Positions 6,471 to 13,361 of a stretch of DNA of 24,494 bases are shown here, one piece after another. Where the stretch lies: the NCBI GenBank assembly GCA_964356295.1, contig CAYHHE010000038.1, positions 1 through 24,494 of the forward strand, given 5' to 3'. Position 1 is the stretch's first letter, and the number at the start of each line of letters is the position of its first letter. The translations under genes were made by a program, and so were the position numbers. The notes below the pieces were generated by a model that ran no database searches, was not told where the DNA came from, and saw only the letters and a list, made by a program, of their open reading frames with translations. The stretch comes from CAVQGZ01 sp964356295 (GTDB lineage Bacteria; Actinomycetota; Actinomycetes; Jiangellales; Jiangellaceae).

Positions 6471-7076
6471 CTACTTGGAGTAGAGCTCGACGATCAGCTG
6501 CTCCTGCAGCGGCACATCGATCTGCTCACGGACGGGCAATTGGTGGACCAGGATCCGCATCCTGCTCGGCAGCACCTCCAGCCAGGCGGGCACGTGCCGA
6601 TCACCGTGGGCCTCCCGGGCGACGATGAACGGGGTGGTCTCCACCGACTTGCCACGCACGTCGATGACGTCGTGGCCGCCGACCCGGTAGCTGGGGACGT
6701 TCACCTTCTTGCCGTTGACCAGGAAGTGGCCGTGCACGACCAGCTGGCGGGCGTGCCGACGAGTGCGGGCGAACCCCGCGCGGTAGACCACGTTGTCCAG
6801 TCGCGACTCCAGGATCTGCAGCAGGTTGTCGCCGGTCTTGCCGGAGCGCCGGTTGGCCTCCTCGAAGTACCGGCGGAACTGCTTCTCCAGTACCCCATAG
6901 GAGTGGCGAGCCTTCTGCTTCTCGTGCAGCTGGGTACGGTACTCGCTCTCCTTCTGCCGGGTGCGCCCGTGCTGGCCCGGAGGGTAGGGCCGGCGCTCGT
7001 AGGAGGAGTCCTCCCCGACGAGGTCGACTCCGAGTCGCCGGGACTTCTTGGTCATCGGTCCGGTGTAGCGGGCCAT
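6471..7076 (-). CDS. rpsD: 30S ribosomal protein S4
   Basis: S4 starts 30S assembly by binding the 5' domain of 16S rRNA. The 201 residues begin MARYTGPMTKKSRRLGVDL. The N-terminal region has no CXXC pairs, so this is the zinc-free form. The S4 RNA-binding domain spans about 91-155, including LESRLDNVVYRAGFARTRRH and ARQLVVHGHFLVNGKKVNVP. PYPPGQHGRTRQKESEY is also typical. The ATG follows rpsK by 17 bases with AGGAG upstream. In enteric bacteria S4 is the autogenous repressor of the alpha operon; no such site is recognised here. Confidence 0.98.
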   Translation of the reverse strand: MARYTGPMTKKSRRLGVDLVGEDSSYERRPYPPGQHGRTRQKESEYRTQLHEKQKARHSYGVLEKQFRRYFEEANRRSGKTGDNLLQILESRLDNVVYRAGFARTRRHARQLVVHGHFLVNGKKVNVPSYRVGGHDVIDVRGKSVETTPFIVAREAHGDRHVPAWLEVLPSRMRILVHQLPVREQIDVPLQEQLIVELYSK

Positions 7077-7093
7077 GGTTCGCTCCTGCCTCC

Positions 7094-7498
7094 TCAGACG
7101 CGCCGACGCTTGGGCGGACGGCAGCCGTTGTGCGGGGCCGGGGTCACGTCGGCGATCGACCCGACCTCCAGCCCGGCGGCCTGCAACGACCGGATCGCGG
7201 TCTCCCGGCCCGAGCCGGGGCCCTTCACCAGCACATCCACCTTGCGCATGCCGTGCTCCTGGGCGCGCCGGGCGGCCGCCTCGGCGGCCATCTGCGCGGC
7301 GTAGGGGGTGGACTTGCGCGAGCCCTTGAAGCCGACCTGGCCCGAGCTGGACCAGGCGATGACGGCGCCGGCGGGGTCGGTGATCGTCACGATGGTGTTG
7401 TTGAACGTGCTCTTGATGTGGGCCACGCCGTGCGCGACGTTCTTGCGCTCCTTGCGGCGGACCTTCTTCGCGCCCTGGGCGCGGGACTTGGGGGGCAT
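7094..7498 (-). CDS. rpsK: 30S ribosomal protein S11
   Basis: S11 (134 residues) lies on the platform of the 30S subunit next to the Shine-Dalgarno helix. Family sequences are HIKSTFNNTIVTITDPAG, SGQVGFKGSRKSTPYAAQ and the C-terminal DVTPAPHNGCRPPKRRRV. The N-terminus is basic (KKVRRKERKN). The chosen ATG at 7498 gives MPPKSRAQGAKK and has GGAGAG in front; a longer open frame upstream overlaps rpsM and has no S11 character. It follows rpsM by 25 bases. Confidence 0.98.
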   Translation of the reverse strand: MPPKSRAQGAKKVRRKERKNVAHGVAHIKSTFNNTIVTITDPAGAVIAWSSSGQVGFKGSRKSTPYAAQMAAEAAARRAQEHGMRKVDVLVKGPGSGRETAIRSLQAAGLEVGSIADVTPAPHNGCRPPKRRRV

Positions 7499-7523
7499 CG
7501 GTTCTCTCCTGGTCTTCCGGCGG

Positions 7524-7901
7524 CTACTTGCCGACCTTCTTCTTCCCGGCGACGGTCTTGCGCGGCCCCTTGCGGGTACGCGCGTTGGTGTGGGTCCGCT
7601 GCCCGCGCACGGGCAGCCCACGGCGGTGCCGCAGCCCCTGGTAGGAGCCGATCTCGACCTTGCGCCGGATGTCGGCCTGCACCTCCCGGCGCAGGTCACC
7701 CTCGACCTTGTAGTTCTGCTCGATCCAGTCCCGCAGCTTGATCAGTTCCTCGTCCCCGAGGTCGGAGACGCGCAGGTCGGCGCTGATGCCGGTGCCTTCG
7801 AGCGTTTGCTGGGCACGGGTGCGACCCATGCCGTAGATGGATGTGAGCGCGACCTCCAGGCGCTTCTCGCGCGGAAGGTCGACGCCGACCAGTCGTGCCA
7901 T
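7524..7901 (-). CDS. rpsM: 30S ribosomal protein S13
   Basis: S13 is in the head of the 30S subunit, where it contacts the P-site tRNA and forms a bridge to the 50S subunit. The ATG at 7901 gives MARLVGVDLPREKRLEVALT, the family N-terminus, and 125 residues; nine extra residues upstream are not family-like. YGMGRTRAQQ, GLRHRRGLPVRGQRTHTNAR and a Lys-rich C-terminal tail are all present. GAGGAG lies about 12 bases before the start. It heads the alpha group after a 159-base gap with two strong hairpins, in which I see no clear promoter. Confidence 0.98.
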   Translation of the reverse strand: MARLVGVDLPREKRLEVALTSIYGMGRTRAQQTLEGTGISADLRVSDLGDEELIKLRDWIEQNYKVEGDLRREVQADIRRKVEIGSYQGLRHRRGLPVRGQRTHTNARTRKGPRKTVAGKKKVGK

Positions 7902-7971
7902 GTGGTGACGATCTCCTCGTTCTCGCACAGAGGTGTCGGGCGCACCGCGTCCCGTGGCGCTCGCTCGCCGT

Positions 7972-8014
7972 GGGCCCCGGCCTCTGCTCCGGGGGTGCCG
8001 CCGGGCCGGGGCCC
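7972..8014 (-). terminator. Second hairpin between rpmJ and rpsM
   Basis: GGGCCCCGGCC (7972-7982) is exactly complementary to GGCCGGGGCCC (8004-8014), an 11-bp all-GC stem with a 21-base loop. It lies 20 bases beyond the first hairpin of this gap on the transcript. No U-tract follows. Confidence 0.45.
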
Positions 8015-8034
8015 GACGTGCAGGTGCGCTGGGA

Positions 8035-8055
8035 CGCCCCGGGTTCCCCGGGGCG
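8035..8055 (-). terminator. Strong hairpin right after rpmJ
   Basis: CGCCCCGGG and CCCGGGGCG form a perfect 9-bp stem with a 3-base loop, beginning 5 bases after the rpmJ stop codon. The GC content would make it very stable. There is no U-tract. It marks the usual boundary between spc-type and alpha-type genes and may end or slow part of the transcription. Confidence 0.5.
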
Positions 8056-8060
8056 GTGGG

Positions 8061-8174
8061 TCAGCCCTGCCGCTGCTTGTGCCGCAGGTTCTCGCAGATC
8101 ACCATGACCCGGCCGTGACGACGGATGACCTTGCACTTGTCGCACATCGGCTTGACGCTCGGCTTGACCTTCAC
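8061..8174 (-). CDS. rpmJ: 50S ribosomal protein L36
   Basis: This 37-codon gene starts with GTG and encodes VKVKPSVKPMCDKCKVIRRH followed by GRVMVICENLRHKQRQG. Cys11, Cys14, Cys27 and His32 form the CCCH zinc-binding set of the zinc-dependent L36. The protein is a late-assembly zinc ribbon component of the 50S subunit. It begins 7 bases after the infA stop, the usual infA-rpmJ pairing in bacteria. It ends 5 bases before a strong hairpin. Confidence 0.97.
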   Translation of the reverse strand: MKVKPSVKPMCDKCKVIRRHGRVMVICENLRHKQRQG

Positions 8175-8181
8175 TGCTGCC

Positions 8182-8403
8182 TCACTTGTACCGGTAGACG
8201 ATGCGTCCGCGGGTGAGGTCGTACGGGCTCAGCTCCACGACCACTCGGTCCTCGGGAAGGATGCGGATGTAGTGCTGACGCATCTTGCCCGAGATGTGGG
8301 CGAGCACCTTGTGCCCGTTGGCGAGCTCGACTCGGAACATCGCGTTCGGCAGCGCCTCGACGATGGTCCCCTCGAGCTCGATGACCCCTTCCTTCTTCGG
8401 CAT
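8182..8403 (-). CDS. infA: Translation initiation factor IF-1
   Basis: IF-1 binds the 30S A site during initiation. From the ATG at 8403 the protein is 73 residues with an OB fold, and ALPNAMFRVEL, NGHKVLAHISGKMRQ, HYIRILPEDRVVVELSPYD and LTRGRIVYRYK are nearly universal for the family. The start is set by homology (MPKKEGVIELEG). Its GGAGG lies only two bases from the ATG, which is unusually tight. An in-frame ATG ten codons upstream (8433) lacks both a Shine-Dalgarno and homology. A probable promoter lies in the gap upstream, so infA may be transcribed separately from map. Confidence 0.97.
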   Translation of the reverse strand: MPKKEGVIELEGTIVEALPNAMFRVELANGHKVLAHISGKMRQHYIRILPEDRVVVELSPYDLTRGRIVYRYK

Positions 8404-8466
8404 GTCCTCCGCGCTTCGTCTCGTTCCGGGCATGGGGATCGACCGGGAGGTCCCGGCCGAAGGGTC

Positions 8467-8496
8467 AGTCTACGCCCGCCTGGGCCTGCGCCCCAA
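8467..8496 (-). promoter_or_regulatory. Promoter candidate for infA-rpmJ and downstream genes
   Basis: On the minus strand TTGGGG (8491-8496) and TAGACT (8467-8472) are 18 bases apart, in the 98-odd bases between the DUF1707 gene and infA. The -10 fits TANNNT; the -35 is a partial match. Transcription would begin near 8460, leaving a leader of roughly 57 bases. Confidence 0.5.
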
Positions 8497-8504
8497 ACCC
8501 AGCG

Positions 8505-8924
8505 TCAGCGGCGAGGGGCGAGCAGGCTCAGGACGACGAGCACGGCGCCCCACGGACCGGCCACCCACATGGGCCAGAAGTAGACCGCTCCGCCTGCGCT
8601 GAACGACACCAGCAGCCAGATGACGACGTTGATCGACACGGCGACCGCCCACGCGGTCCACGCCGCCGCCAGCTCCCGCCGGTCGCTCTGCGGCTGCGGC
8701 GGCTCGACGACGGGGCGGGGGGCGGGTGCCGGGGCGGGCACGCTGGGGGCCGGCAGGTCGCTGGTGAGCACGGCCAGCTCGCCGAAGGTCTTGGCTCGGT
8801 AGGTGGCGTCGAGGCGCTGGTTCAGCTCGTCGATGTCCAGGCGCCCCTCCGCGAGCGCCTCGCGGAGCAGCGCTGCCACCCGGTCCCGGTCGAGGTCGCC
8901 GGCCCGCTGCTCGGGACTGCTCAT
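8505..8924 (-). CDS. DUF1707-type protein with C-terminal 2TM segment
   Basis: This protein of 139 residues has no known function. Residues of about 8-60 match the DUF1707 pattern: DLDRDRVAALLREALAEGRL, then DIDELNQRLDATYRAKTFGELAVLTSDLP, a short helical domain found at the N-terminus of many actinobacterial membrane proteins. A Pro/Ala-rich linker follows (about 61-82). Two hydrophobic stretches, AAAWTAWAVAVSINVVIWLL and the segment around YFWPMWVAGPWGAVLVVLSL, probably form a membrane hairpin. The ATG overlaps the map stop as ATGA, so it is translated with map. The family is recognised; the role, perhaps in sensing or regulation at the membrane, is a guess. Confidence 0.85.
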   Translation of the reverse strand: MSSPEQRAGDLDRDRVAALLREALAEGRLDIDELNQRLDATYRAKTFGELAVLTSDLPAPSVPAPAPAPRPVVEPPQPQSDRRELAAAWTAWAVAVSINVVIWLLVSFSAGGAVYFWPMWVAGPWGAVLVVLSLLAPRR

Positions 8925-9727
8925 GTGGCGCTCGTGGCGCTGCCGGCCGCCCGGCCGCGCGGCCCCGCGTCGTCGTCCAGGGCGGTGAGCACCCACGGTC
9001 CGTCCGGGGTCACCGCGATGGTGTGCTCGACGTGGGCCGAGACCGACCCGTCGTGGGTGCGCACGGTCCAGCCGTCCGGGTCGAGGCTCACCTCGGGTGA
9101 CCCGAGCGTGATCATCGGCTCGACCGCCAGCACCACCCCGACGTCCAGCCGTGGGCCGCGGCGGCGGGTGCGGTAGTTCGGGACGAACGGCGGCTCGTGC
9201 ATCGCGGTCCCGATCCCGTGGCCGGTGAAGTCGGTGAGGATGCCGTAGGCGCCGGACGCGCGCACGCTGCGCTCCACGGCCGCTCCGATGTCGCCGAGCC
9301 GCCCCTGCGGGGTCATCGCCGCGATCCCCGCCCACAGGGCCGTCTCGCACGCCGACACCATGGCCGCGATGGGCCCGGACAGCTCGCCCACGCCGACGGT
9401 GATCGCGGCGTCACCGTGCCACCCCTCGACGATGGCTCCGCAGTCGACGGAGATGACGTCTGCGGGCTCCAGCGGGCGGTCGTCGGGGATTCCGTGCACG
9501 ACGACGTTGTTGACCGATGCGCAGATCGCGGCCGGGTAGCCGTGGTAGCCCAGGAAGGACGGCACGGCGCCGCGCCGCGCAATGGCCTGCGCGGCCAGGG
9601 CGTCGAGGTCGCGGGGCGTCACCCCCGGGGCGATCGCGCTGCGAAGCTCGGCCAGCGTCTGCGCGACCACCAGGCCGGCGGCACGCATCCGCTGGACCTG
9701 CTCGGGGGTCTTGGTGGGCAGCGCCAT
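8921..9727 (-). CDS. map: Methionine aminopeptidase, type I
   Basis: This enzyme removes the initiator Met from new proteins. In 268 residues all five metal ligands can be placed: Asp95 (SVDCG), Asp106 (HGDAAI), His170 (TGHGIG), Glu203 (VEPM) and Glu234 (VEHT). His79 (VVHGIPDDRPL) fits the substrate-binding histidine. The catalytic pita-bread domain starts near residue 5, without the N-terminal zinc-finger or SH3-binding extension, as in the short bacterial form. A 15-residue Ala/Gly/Arg tail follows the core. The ATG is 4 bases after the adk stop, in the usual secY-adk-map arrangement. Confidence 0.97.
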   Translation of the reverse strand: MALPTKTPEQVQRMRAAGLVVAQTLAELRSAIAPGVTPRDLDALAAQAIARRGAVPSFLGYHGYPAAICASVNNVVVHGIPDDRPLEPADVISVDCGAIVEGWHGDAAITVGVGELSGPIAAMVSACETALWAGIAAMTPQGRLGDIGAAVERSVRASGAYGILTDFTGHGIGTAMHEPPFVPNYRTRRRGPRLDVGVVLAVEPMITLGSPEVSLDPDGWTVRTHDGSVSAHVEHTIAVTPDGPWVLTALDDDAGPRGRAAGSATSAT

Positions 9728-9731
9728 GCGC

Positions 9732-10295
9732 TCAGCGGTCCAGCGCGGCGATGATCCGCTGGGTCACCTCGTCCATCGTCCCCATGCCGTCGACCTGCAC
9801 CAGCAGCCCCCGCTGCGCGTACTCCTGGGTCAGCGGGGCGGTCTGGGCGAGGTAGACCTCCATCCGCCGCCGGATCGTGTCGGCGTTGTCGTCCGAGCGC
9901 CCCTCGATCTCGGCCCGCTTGAGCAGGCGCTCGACGACGGCGTCGGTGTCCACGGTGAGCTCCAGCACGGTGTCCAACGCGTGCCCGTTCTCGGCGAGCA
10001 TCCCGTCGAGGGTGTGGACCTGGTCCAGGGTGCGTGGGTAGCCGTCCAGCAGCCAGCCCTCGGCGGCGTCGGGCTGGGCGAGCCGGTCGGCAACCATGGC
10101 GTTGGTGACGTCGTCCGGAACGTACTCGCCGGCGTCCATGTAGGCCTTGGCCTGCTCTCCCAGCGGCGTCCCCTCGGCGAGGTTGCGCCGGAAGATGTCA
10201 CCGGTCGAGATGGCCGGGATCGCGTACCGCCCAGCGACCAGGGCCGCCTGGGTGCCCTTGCCGGCACCGGGCGGACCCATGATGATCAGCCTCAT
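9732..10295 (-). CDS. adk: Adenylate kinase, short form
   Basis: The enzyme catalyses ATP + AMP = 2 ADP in the cytoplasm. The P-loop GPPGAGKGT is at 7-15, the AMP-binding TGDIFR at 31-36 and DGYPRT at 84-89; an Arg-rich lid region (KRAEIEGRSDDN) is at about 127-138. At 187 residues it lacks the zinc-binding LID insertion of long adenylate kinases, like mycobacterial Adk. The ATG overlaps the secY stop by one base (TGATG). Confidence 0.98.
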   Translation of the reverse strand: MRLIIMGPPGAGKGTQAALVAGRYAIPAISTGDIFRRNLAEGTPLGEQAKAYMDAGEYVPDDVTNAMVADRLAQPDAAEGWLLDGYPRTLDQVHTLDGMLAENGHALDTVLELTVDTDAVVERLLKRAEIEGRSDDNADTIRRRMEVYLAQTAPLTQEYAQRGLLVQVDGMGTMDEVTQRIIAALDR

Positions 10296-11587
10296 CAGCG
10301 CAGGAACCCCTCGTAGCTGCGCTGCTGCAGCTGGCTGTCGATCTGCTTCACCGTCTCCAAACCGACCCCAACCATGATCAGGATGCTAGTGCCCCCGAAG
10401 GGCAGATAGGTGGCGACCCCGAGCAGGGCCACCGCGATGTTCGGGATCAAGGCGATGACCGCCAGGTACAGCGACCCGGGGAAGGTCAGCCGGGACAGCA
10501 CGTAGTCCAGGTACTCCTCGGTCGGCCTGCCGGCCCGGATGCCGGGGATGAAGCCGCCGTACTTCTTCATGTTGTCCGCGACTTCCGAGGGGTTGAACGT
10601 GATGGCCACGTAGAAGTAGGTGAAGAACACGATGAGCAGGAAGTAGGACGCCATGTAGACCGCGGTGTCGCCGTTGCCGCCGAAGGCGCGCTGCAGCCAC
10701 ACCGACCAGGAGGCGTCCGGGTTCAGCGCCGAGAGCAGCACCGGGATGTAGAGGATGGAGGAGGCGAAGATGACCGGGATGATGCCGGCCTGGTTGATCT
10801 TGAGCGGGATGTAGGTGGTCGCCCCGCCGTAGCTGCGCCGCCCGACCATCCGCTTGGCGTACTGCACGGGGATGCGTCGCTGGGACTGCTCGACGAACAC
10901 CACCGCCACGATGACGGCCAGCCCGATCGCACACACCACGAGGAAGGTCGCCCAGTTGGTCTCCAGCCGGATGCTCCACAGCGCGGCCGGGAAGGTCGCG
11001 ACGACGGAGGTGAAGATCAGCACGGACATCCCGTTGCCGACCCCCCGGTCGGTGATGAGCTCGCCGAGCCACATGACCACCGCGGTACCCGAGGTCATCA
11101 CCAGGATCATCACCACGAGGTTCCACACCGACTCGTCCGGGATGAGCTGCTCGTTGCAGCCGGGGAACAGGTTCCCCGTTCGGGCCAGGGTGATGAAGCT
11201 GGCCGACTGCAGCACCGCGAGCCCGATGGTCAGGTAGCGCGTGTACTGGGTGATCTTCGCCTGGCCGGCCTGCCCCTCCTTCTTCAGGGCCTCCAGCCGG
11301 GGGATGACGACGGTGAGCAGCTGCAGGATGATGCTCGCGGTGATGTAGGGCATGATCCCGAGGGCGAACACCGACAGCTGGAGCAGCGCGCCGCCGGAGA
11401 AGAGGTTGATCAGCCCGTAGATGCCGGTGTTGCCTGCCTGGGTGAAGCATCGGTTGATCGCGCCGACGTCCACGCCGGGGGTCGGCACCACCGACCCGAG
11501 CCGGAAGACCGCGATCATCCCCAGCGTGAACAGCAGCTTGCGCCGCAGGTCCGGCGTGGTGAACGCCGAGGTGAAGACGGAGAGCAC
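10295..11587 (-). CDS. secY: Protein translocase channel subunit SecY
   Basis: SecY forms the protein-conducting channel of the SecYEG translocon in the cytoplasmic membrane. The 430 residues carry about ten hydrophobic segments. Signature sequences are LINLFSGGALLQLSVFALG with MPYI just after, and GVGNGMSVLIF. The conserved cytoplasmic loop includes RRIPVQYAKRMVGRR. The GTG start gives VLSVFTSAFTTPDLRRKLLF, matching actinobacterial SecY, with GGGAGG four bases upstream. It follows rplO by 72 bases, a wide gap for this operon, with a hairpin and a possible -10 box in it. Confidence 0.98.
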   Translation of the reverse strand: MLSVFTSAFTTPDLRRKLLFTLGMIAVFRLGSVVPTPGVDVGAINRCFTQAGNTGIYGLINLFSGGALLQLSVFALGIMPYITASIILQLLTVVIPRLEALKKEGQAGQAKITQYTRYLTIGLAVLQSASFITLARTGNLFPGCNEQLIPDESVWNLVVMILVMTSGTAVVMWLGELITDRGVGNGMSVLIFTSVVATFPAALWSIRLETNWATFLVVCAIGLAVIVAVVFVEQSQRRIPVQYAKRMVGRRSYGGATTYIPLKINQAGIIPVIFASSILYIPVLLSALNPDASWSVWLQRAFGGNGDTAVYMASYFLLIVFFTYFYVAITFNPSEVADNMKKYGGFIPGIRAGRPTEEYLDYVLSRLTFPGSLYLAVIALIPNIAVALLGVATYLPFGGTSILIMVGVGLETVKQIDSQLQQRSYEGFLR

Positions 11588-11614
11588 ACAACCTCCCGGT
11601 CAGGGTCAGGTCAG

Positions 11615-11620
11615 ACAGTA
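11615..11620 (-). promoter_or_regulatory. Weak -10 candidate upstream of secY
   Basis: TACTGT on the minus strand fits TANNNT and would start transcription about 20 bases before the secY GTG. No convincing -35 is seen. The same hexamer appears in the candidate rpsJ promoter. Confidence 0.25.
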
Positions 11621-11626
11621 ACAACC

Positions 11627-11652
11627 CGCTGCCGACCTGACCGGTGGCAGCG
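11627..11652 (-). terminator. Hairpin after rplO, before secY
   Basis: CGCTGCC plus ACC (with a one-base bulge) pair with GGTGGCAGCG around a 5-base loop, 7 bases after the rplO stop. On the transcript it is followed by GGTTGTTACTG, slightly U-rich but not a true U-tract. A partial terminator separating ribosomal protein genes from secY is plausible. Confidence 0.45.
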
Positions 11653-11659
11653 CGTCGGC

Positions 11660-12142
11660 TCAGCCGGTCGTGATGCTCCCACCTGATGCGGTGATCTTCT
11701 CGCGGGCACTGGCGGAGGCCGCGTCCACGCGCAGCTGGTAGGCCGCGCTCACCTCGCCGGTGCCGAGCACCTTCACCGGGTACCCGGCACGCACTGCGCC
11801 ACGCTCGACCAGGTCGCTCACGCTGACCGACCCGCCGTCGGGGAACAGCACACCGAGTCGGTCGAGGTTGACCACCTGGTACTCGGTGCGGAACGGGTTG
11901 CGGAACCCCTTGAGCTTGGGCACCCGCATGTGCAGGGGCATCTGCCCGCCCTCGAAGCGGTCGGGGATCTGCCCGCGCGCCTTGCTGCCCTTGGTGCCGC
12001 GGCCCGCGGTCTTGCCCTTGGACGCCTCGCCGCGACCCTTGCGGGTCTTGGCGGTGCGCGCGCCGGGGGCGGGCCGTAGGTGGTGCGGCTTGAGCGGGGA
12101 GCCGGGCTCCTGCCCGGTGGTTCTCGACGATGCCATGCTCAC
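11660..12142 (-). CDS. rplO: 50S ribosomal protein L15
   Basis: L15 is a late-assembly 23S-binding protein. Typical parts are LKPHHLRPAPGARTAKTRKG, RGEASKGKTAGRGTKGSKAR and FEGGQMPLHMRVPKLKGF; the length is 160 residues. Two starts are possible: the GTG at 12142, which overlaps the rpmD stop as GTGA with GGAGGAGG four bases upstream, and the ATG at 12136, ten bases from the same site. I give the longer one because 4-base overlaps are common in this operon, but the two differ by only two residues. Confidence 0.97.
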   Translation of the reverse strand: MSMASSRTTGQEPGSPLKPHHLRPAPGARTAKTRKGRGEASKGKTAGRGTKGSKARGQIPDRFEGGQMPLHMRVPKLKGFRNPFRTEYQVVNLDRLGVLFPDGGSVSVSDLVERGAVRAGYPVKVLGTGEVSAAYQLRVDAASASAREKITASGGSITTG

Positions 12143-12321
12143 GTGACCTCCTCCAGGGTGACCAGGTGGGGCACCGCGGCGACCATGCCCCGGAACTCGG
12201 GACGGTCGTCCTTCACGACGGTGTCGCCGACGTGCTTGAGCCCCAGCGAGCGCAGGGTGTCGCGCTGGCCGGACGTCCCGCCGATCGACGACCTGATCTG
12301 GGTGATGCGAAGCCGGGTCAC
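12139..12321 (-). CDS. rpmD: 50S ribosomal protein L30
   Basis: This 60-residue protein of the 50S subunit reads VTRLRITQIRSSIGGTSGQR and then DTLRSLGLKHVGDTVVKDD, the usual short bacterial L30. The GTG start overlaps the rpsE stop in a GTGA quartet, so translation is probably coupled. A longer open frame upstream lies inside rpsE and has no L30 sequence. Confidence 0.96.
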   Translation of the reverse strand: MTRLRITQIRSSIGGTSGQRDTLRSLGLKHVGDTVVKDDRPEFRGMVAAVPHLVTLEEVT

Positions 12322-12929
12322 GTGCTCACCGCCGGCTCCACGACGGGTGCGTTGATGCGGGCACGCAGCAGCGCAGCCGGCGCGACGTCCTCGATCGGCA
12401 GCCCGCGGCGAGCCGCCACCTGCTCCGGACGCTCCAGGGAGCGCAGGGCCTGCACCGTCGCGTGGACGATGTTGATCGGGTTGGACGAGCCGAGCGACTT
12501 GCTCAGCACGTCGTGGATCCCGGCGCACTCCAGGACGGCTCGTACCGGTCCGCCGGCGATCACGCCGGTACCCGGCGACGCCGGACGCAACAGCACCACA
12601 CCCGCGGCCTTCTCGCCCTGCACCGGGTGCGGGATGGTCCCGTCGGAGCGGGGCACCCGGAAGAAGCTCTTCTTCGCCTCCTCCACACCCTTGGCGATGG
12701 CGGCGGGCACCTCCTTGGCCTTGCCGTACCCGACCCCGACCGTGCCGTTCCCGTCGCCCACCACGACCAGCGCAGTGAAGCTGAACCGACGGCCACCCTT
12801 GACGACCTTGGCGACCCGGTTGATCGCGACCACCCGCTCGAGGTAGGCGTTCTTGTCCTGCGAGTCCCGGCCACGACGGTCGTCCCTGCCGCGGCGCTCG
12901 CCACCGTCGCGTCGCGACGTTCCGCTCAT
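12318..12929 (-). CDS. rpsE: 30S ribosomal protein S5
   Basis: S5 contributes to decoding accuracy and to the mRNA entry site of the 30S subunit. Of 203 residues the first 26 or so are an Arg/Asp/Gly-rich extension common in actinobacteria. The double-stranded-RNA-binding-like domain follows (ERVVAINRVAKVVKGGRRFS and ALVVVGDGNGTVGVGYGKA), then the C-terminal domain with PASPGTGVIAGGPVRAVLE and DVLSKSLGSSNPINIVHAT. The 49 bases upstream contain a perfect 9-bp hairpin. GGGAGG precedes the ATG. Confidence 0.98.
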   Translation of the reverse strand: MSGTSRRDGGERRGRDDRRGRDSQDKNAYLERVVAINRVAKVVKGGRRFSFTALVVVGDGNGTVGVGYGKAKEVPAAIAKGVEEAKKSFFRVPRSDGTIPHPVQGEKAAGVVLLRPASPGTGVIAGGPVRAVLECAGIHDVLSKSLGSSNPINIVHATVQALRSLERPEQVAARRGLPIEDVAPAALLRARINAPVVEPAVST

Positions 12930-12951
12930 CTGATGCCTCCCTCTCTCGTTG

Positions 12952-12974
12952 GAGCGTTCTGCTGGAGAACGCTC
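12952..12974 (-). terminator. Intra-operon hairpin between rplR and rpsE
   Basis: GAGCGTTCT (12952-12960) and AGAACGCTC (966-974 of this kilobase) form a perfect 9-bp stem with a 5-base loop, 4 bases after the rplR stop. There is no U-tract and ribosomal genes continue behind it. A role in attenuation, mRNA processing or 3'-end protection fits better than full termination. Confidence 0.4.
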
Positions 12975-12978
12975 GCCC

Positions 12979-13359
12979 TCACAGCTTCAGCCCGGCCTCG
13001 CGGGCGCCCTCGGCGACCGCGGCGACCCTGCCGTGGTAGGCGTTGCCGGCCCGGTCGAACACCACCGAGGAAACGCCTGCCCGGGCCGCGCGCTCGGCCG
13101 CCAGCCTGCCGACCGCACGCGCCTTCGCGGTCTTGTCGGCGGGCTCGGCACGCAGGTCGGCCTCCATCGTGGATGCCGAGGCCAGTGTCGTCCCGGTCGA
13201 GTCGTCGACCACCTGCACCACCATGTGGCGCAGCGATCGGGTCACCACCAGGCGGGGTCGCTGCGTGGTGCCGAAGACCTTCTTGCGCACCCGCAGGTGG
13301 CGGCGGTCTCGTGCGGCGGACTTGCTGTGCGCGCGCCTGGTGGAGATGGCGATTCCCAT
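12979..13359 (-). CDS. rplR: 50S ribosomal protein L18
   Basis: L18 (126 residues) binds 5S rRNA and brings it to the central protuberance of the 50S subunit. The basic N-terminus ARDRRHLRVRKKVFGTTQRP leads into RLVVTRSLRHMVVQVVDDS. The C-terminal VVFDRAGNAYHGRVAAVAEG and AREAGLKL are diagnostic. It begins 2 bases after the rplF stop, at an ATG. Confidence 0.97.
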   Translation of the reverse strand: MGIAISTRRAHSKSAARDRRHLRVRKKVFGTTQRPRLVVTRSLRHMVVQVVDDSTGTTLASASTMEADLRAEPADKTAKARAVGRLAAERAARAGVSSVVFDRAGNAYHGRVAAVAEGAREAGLKL

Positions 13360-13361
13360 GA

